Source: a virus. Taken from it: 27,226 nt of DNA. A model generated the notes under the pieces. It was not told where the DNA came from. It did not search any database and saw only the letters and a program-made list of their open reading frames with translations. Numbering within the stretch: position 1 is the first letter of the stretch; every line of letters starts with the position of its first letter. Both the position numbers and the translations under genes were made by a program. Below, one piece after another: positions 24,572 to 27,226 of the stretch. Location of the stretch: positions 1 to 27,226 of IMG/VR virus record IMGVR_UViG_3300020197_000124. One strand, given 5' to 3'.

Positions 24572-24952
24572 CTATCGTATTCGTTCAAGCAAAAAGGATG
24601 TGGTGAAAGGTGTGGGTTGAATGTCGATAAAAAACTCAAGTCGCACTTCATACGCATTGAGATCTTCTTTAGGAAGCACATCCACACGCCGAATGGTAGC
24701 ACGAGGTTCAAAGTTTTTAATAGTCTCCTCAATAAATCGTTTGAGAGAATGAGCAGTTGACTCATCGACATTCTCAAAGAGCATCTGCCGAATATTGGAT
24801 CCCAACTCAGGACGAAATGGGCGCTCATAATGATTTGTCATGATCAAATTGTAAACAGATCGCACAATAGCATTACCATCTTGTAGGGTTGTCACATCCT
24901 TCTTGATGGGATGAATGCTAAAATTGAGATCCAGATCTTTATAGATAGACAT
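24572..24952 (-). CDS. 25: Baseplate wedge subunit gp25
   Basis: At 126 residues it is near T4 gp25 (132). It belongs to the gp25-like (lysozyme-named, non-enzymatic) sheath initiator family of contractile systems. Visible landmarks are NAIVRSVYNLIMTNHYERPF, the following RPELGSNIRQMLFEN and the EPR motif (E82-P83-R84 in NFEPRATIRRV). In T4 and related injection systems it binds gp6 and starts sheath polymerisation. The spacing to gp6 is ten bases. No obvious Shine-Dalgarno sequence precedes the ATG; the upstream bases are TAATAAATACTAAT, so translation may depend on the upstream gene. Confidence 0.95.
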   Translation of the reverse strand: MSIYKDLDLNFSIHPIKKDVTTLQDGNAIVRSVYNLIMTNHYERPFRPELGSNIRQMLFENVDESTAHSLKRFIEETIKNFEPRATIRRVDVLPKEDLNAYEVRLEFFIDIQPTPFTTSFLLERIR

Positions 24953-24963
24953 ATTAGTATTTA

Positions 24964-25770
24964 TTACAATCCACGAACACGAGGCACACTAATAGAAGGC
25001 AAGGGTGGCACCTGTAATTTTTGTAAAAAGCTAGGCACTCCAACTTGTTCTAAAATGAACTTAGCACAAGGATCACGCATCGCAGAGTTTAAAGCAAATC
25101 CAAATGCTGCGTTTTTGAGTTGCGCCACGCATTGACTCAAAAAATTAGTATCTTTGCTAACAATAGCAGAAATTTGATTTTTCAAATTAACTACCAGATC
25201 GGTAATTTCAGAAATTGCGACTATCCCGTTGTTTACACGAGTAATCACAGAATTAATTGATCCTGCGATTCCATTCAATTGATTTTGCGAAAATAATCCC
25301 GTCGTTGCACCGATAATATTCAAACAACCTTTTGACCCATCTATAAAATTCGACATATCATTCATCATTTTACCAATAGTGGCTATTTGTTCAAGCCCAG
25401 GGACAGTTATTCCGGTGCCTTGCAAAACACCCGAAAGACGATTCGTGTGTAATGTGAGAGCTGATAAACTAGCACTAAGATCGCTGAATCCTGTACCAGA
25501 TAAAAAGGTTGCTGCATCCCCACTCGAAATAGAACCACCAGTTATACTACCTGATGCGATTTGTGTCAATTTGCTCTGAAGTGTGGTGATTGAATTAGAG
25601 ACGCCACCAATAGCCCCAACCATCGGATTTGAAAACAACGCTGATCGAGCACTTGATGTTAACTCCGTAATAGCAGCTTTTGCTCCATCAGTGACACCTG
25701 AGGTAGCAGCACCAACGACACCACTCAAGCCTGGAATAACAGGAATATCAGTAGGAATACCAAATGGCAT
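24964..25770 (-). CDS. Unrecognised baseplate-cluster protein between PAAR and gp25 (268 aa)
   Basis: I do not recognise a characterised family. The protein is Gly/Ser/Ala/Ile-rich and largely helical with amphipathic stretches: an N-terminal FGIPTDIPVIPGLSGVVGAA, a helical middle, and a conserved-looking C-terminal part (DTNFLSQCVAQLKNAAFGFA, then NSAMRDPCAKFILEQVGVPS) that ends in a Pro-rich tail (LQVPPLPSISVPRVRGL). Cys residues lie in the middle (NIIG segment) and in the C-terminal part. It starts one base after the PAAR stop, with AGGAT as ribosome binding site, so it is co-translated with the spike tip. No clear transmembrane helix or signal peptide is seen. It could be a hub component, a spike-associated cargo or a wedge connector. 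Confidence 0.75.
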   Translation of the reverse strand: MPFGIPTDIPVIPGLSGVVGAATSGVTDGAKAAITELTSSARSALFSNPMVGAIGGVSNSITTLQSKLTQIASGSITGGSISSGDAATFLSGTGFSDLSASLSALTLHTNRLSGVLQGTGITVPGLEQIATIGKMMNDMSNFIDGSKGCLNIIGATTGLFSQNQLNGIAGSINSVITRVNNGIVAISEITDLVVNLKNQISAIVSKDTNFLSQCVAQLKNAAFGFALNSAMRDPCAKFILEQVGVPSFLQKLQVPPLPSISVPRVRGL

Positions 25771-25771
25771 A

Positions 25772-26053
25772 TTATCCTATAAACGTGCTATTTGACCCCT
25801 CAGCAATGAAAGACTCACAATCTATGGGATCACCAACCCGTGCTGCTGGCATACCGTTGATAAAAGTTGTGCTAGAACCCCCAATAACGATTCCTTCATG
25901 ACAGGTGACACAACAATGTTCTTCATATTTATCACCCACTCGCAACGCAGGAATACCATCAATAAACGTGTCTGGCGAAGCTGAAATTGATGGTCTTGGT
26001 GGAAAACAATCATGCCCCGTACACATATCCCCTAATCGTGCAGCAGATCCCAT
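25772..26053 (-). CDS. PAAR-domain spike tip protein (gp5.4-like)
   Basis: This 93-residue protein has the PAAR fold pattern: AARLGDMCTGHDCFPPRPSI (4-23), then DTFIDGIPALRVGDKYEEHC and a matching STTFINGMPAARVGDPIDC. Conserved His and Cys residues (for example H14, C16, H46, C51, H52) are suited to metal binding; which ones bind is not certain. PAAR proteins cap the beta-helical spike of contractile tails and type VI secretion systems to form a sharp point, and T4 gp5.4 is of similar size (97). It lies three bases after the gp5-like gene, its expected partner. Confidence 0.92.
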   Translation of the reverse strand: MGSAARLGDMCTGHDCFPPRPSISASPDTFIDGIPALRVGDKYEEHCCVTCHEGIVIGGSSTTFINGMPAARVGDPIDCESFIAEGSNSTFIG

Positions 26054-26056
26054 AGA

Positions 26057-27226
26057 TTATGTAAAGATAATGCCGCCAGGACCAGGCGTATCCTTCTCCC
26101 TATTCGCCAATAATACCAAATTTTTCGTATACAATCCACCAGGTGTTATAGGTGTTGGTTGTCCAGCAACTATTGGCCACCCCTGAGGATGATATGAACA
26201 AACTTTATTAGGAGCTGACGAAGCGCGATTACCTTTACGATTAAAACTTATATGAATCCATGCTGATTCTCCATATTCGAAAATCAATTGATCATAAGGA
26301 AGATTATCCTTTATCCATTTAGCCTTTTCATACAATTGTTTAGTAGACTGCCCTGGCCATTGAATATCTGCTGCTTGCCCCATAGGATGTTGTGATTTAC
26401 CCCCAGCAGACTGCTCTGATCTAAATGCAGAATTGATTCGAAATCCTGGATATTGTTTCAGCAACGGCTCTAGAATATTTTCAGCCAACGCTTTTAAATT
26501 ACAAATAATCTCTTCAGCAGTTTTACCATACTGTCCTCCCAAAGGAATCTGATGTTGAAAAATTGTTGCGTTGGTTAAATGTTTAAGTTTAAAGTGTGAT
26601 GATAACTGTAATTCATAATTGATACTTCCTCCAGACAACGAAACACCTTCACATATTGTTTTTGGAGTAATCGCGTCTGGTAAAGGACGAGTATCAATAG
26701 TAGAATCTTTTGGAAGTGCTGCTATCGGAGGAGTATTTATTGGCGAATTTAAGCTTGCTGCGTTATTCGCATTTGCGCCCCCATCGATTGGTGCTTCTGA
26801 TCCTTCTAGTGCAATTAATTTTTGCTCTGATTCGTCTGTCAATGCATCGAGTACATCTTGGGGTGGTTTCAACAAACTTGGCAACAATGGATCAATCATG
26901 ATTATGCCAGGATTAATTTGTGTAGTCGCACCCTGTATGGTGACGGTCCCTGCGCTAAACAATGTAACAGAAGAGTTTCCTGACGTGATAAAGGAAGAGA
27001 GAGCGCCCAAATCAATATTATTTCCTGCTACTCCAGATATATTTTGTCCAGCATATGTTTTCACAGAATTGTTGGCAGTCATAATAATAGTATTTGCTTC
27101 CATCACAATATCTTTGGCAGCTTTAATATTGATGTTTTGAGATGATGTAATATTGCAATCACCTGCCACGTAAATTTGCTTATCGGCTAATACGAACTCA
27201 TAACCAGCTCCGCTTGTTTTCACCAC
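26057..27226 (-). CDS. 5: gp5-like baseplate hub/spike protein with M15 peptidase (5' end missing)
   Basis: The frame is open at the right edge, so the true start lies outside; the apparent GTG at the edge is not evidence of a start. Visible residues 1-110 form a repetitive beta-helix (QNINIKAAKDIVMEANTIIM), as in the gp5/VgrG needle. A low-complexity linker (about 115-190) follows. Residues 195-330 form an M15-type zinc peptidase: INSAFRSEQ, the SQHPMGQAADI motif (H280, D287) and WIHIS (H325), with Glu 317 or 320 as the likely general base. This would cut peptide cross-links of peptidoglycan. In T4 the enzyme is a lysozyme placed before the needle; here a peptidase follows it. The PAAR gene is next. 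The N-terminal OB-fold is not visible. Confidence 0.85.
   Translation of the reverse strand: MVKTSGAGYEFVLADKQIYVAGDCNITSSQNINIKAAKDIVMEANTIIMTANNSVKTYAGQNISGVAGNNIDLGALSSFITSGNSSVTLFSAGTVTIQGATTQINPGIIMIDPLLPSLLKPPQDVLDALTDESEQKLIALEGSEAPIDGGANANNAASLNSPINTPPIAALPKDSTIDTRPLPDAITPKTICEGVSLSGGSINYELQLSSHFKLKHLTNATIFQHQIPLGGQYGKTAEEIICNLKALAENILEPLLKQYPGFRINSAFRSEQSAGGKSQHPMGQAADIQWPGQSTKQLYEKAKWIKDNLPYDQLIFEYGESAWIHISFNRKGNRASSAPNKVCSYHPQGWPIVAGQPTPITPGGLYTKNLVLLANREKDTPGPGGIIFT

Noticed and set aside
24958-24965. AATAAATA just upstream of gp25 as a late promoter
   Set aside because: It ends only five bases before the ATG and overlaps the stop codon of the upstream gene, leaving almost no leader. 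Probably AT-rich coincidence.
25926-25933. GATAAATA inside the PAAR gene
   Set aside because: It encodes conserved-looking Gly-Asp-Lys-Tyr residues and lies over 150 bases from the next start.
1-27226. Frequent GGATCC sites, considered as a possible regulatory or packaging signal
   Set aside because: The sites fall mostly inside genes at Gly-Ser or Asp-Pro type codons with no regular spacing or orientation, so codon use explains them.

Overview
This window is the late structural block of a T4-like tailed phage with a contractile tail (myovirus). The evidence is recognisable baseplate genes in T4 order: a gp5-type hub/spike protein, a PAAR spike tip, gp25, gp6, a gp7-like protein and gp8. The many fibre-type proteins and the DUF4815-type giant protein resemble those of environmental T4-like phages (cyanophage/pelagiphage type). 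The host cannot be named from the sequence. Every convincing gene is on the minus strand, so transcription runs from the right edge to the left edge. Genes are packed with gaps of 0-20 bases or short overlaps, apart from three gaps of about 60-95 bases.

Baseplate (about 27226 down to 12514), in transcription order: a 5'-truncated gp5-like spike protein with a beta-helix followed by an M15 zinc peptidase; a PAAR tip; an unrecognised 268-residue protein; gp25; gp6; a gp7-like protein that keeps only the part matching the C-terminal region of T4 gp7; gp8; and a 2037-residue DUF4815-type protein. These build the hub, the wedges and probably the fibre-bearing periphery.

First accessory/fibre block (12517 down to 7490): small anchor-like or beta-sandwich proteins (79, 87, 108 and 242 residues), then a gap with repeated GATAAATA late-promoter-like boxes. 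After it come an 81-residue helical protein, a 140-residue fibre-like protein, a 262-residue fibre tip, an 86-residue small protein, a 389-residue tail-collar protein and a 135-residue protein. A two-gene lysis cassette follows: a three-TM holin-like protein (7462-6977) and a GH24 lysozyme (6973-6497).

Second fibre block (6417 down to 1): it follows a perfect TATAAATA late-promoter box and holds a 113-residue beta-sandwich protein, a 74-residue protein, a 544-residue fibre, a 172-residue coiled-coil protein, an 1114-residue collagen-like fibre, a 67-residue small protein and the first 18 codons of a second collagen-like protein cut by the left edge.

The most notable signals are structural modules that recur across neighbouring genes. 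These include a GxGY/PTVTITG repeat in four wedge-region proteins, a VNGVLQ beta-sandwich in gp7-like and fibre proteins, and four near-identical gp10-like domains alternating with collagen triplets. There is also a shared C-terminal GGxF or GGxxF ending on four accessory proteins. No defence system, integrase, tRNA or CRISPR array was seen. No stretch above 300 bases lacks a gene. Family assignments are from memory of protein families, without database searches.
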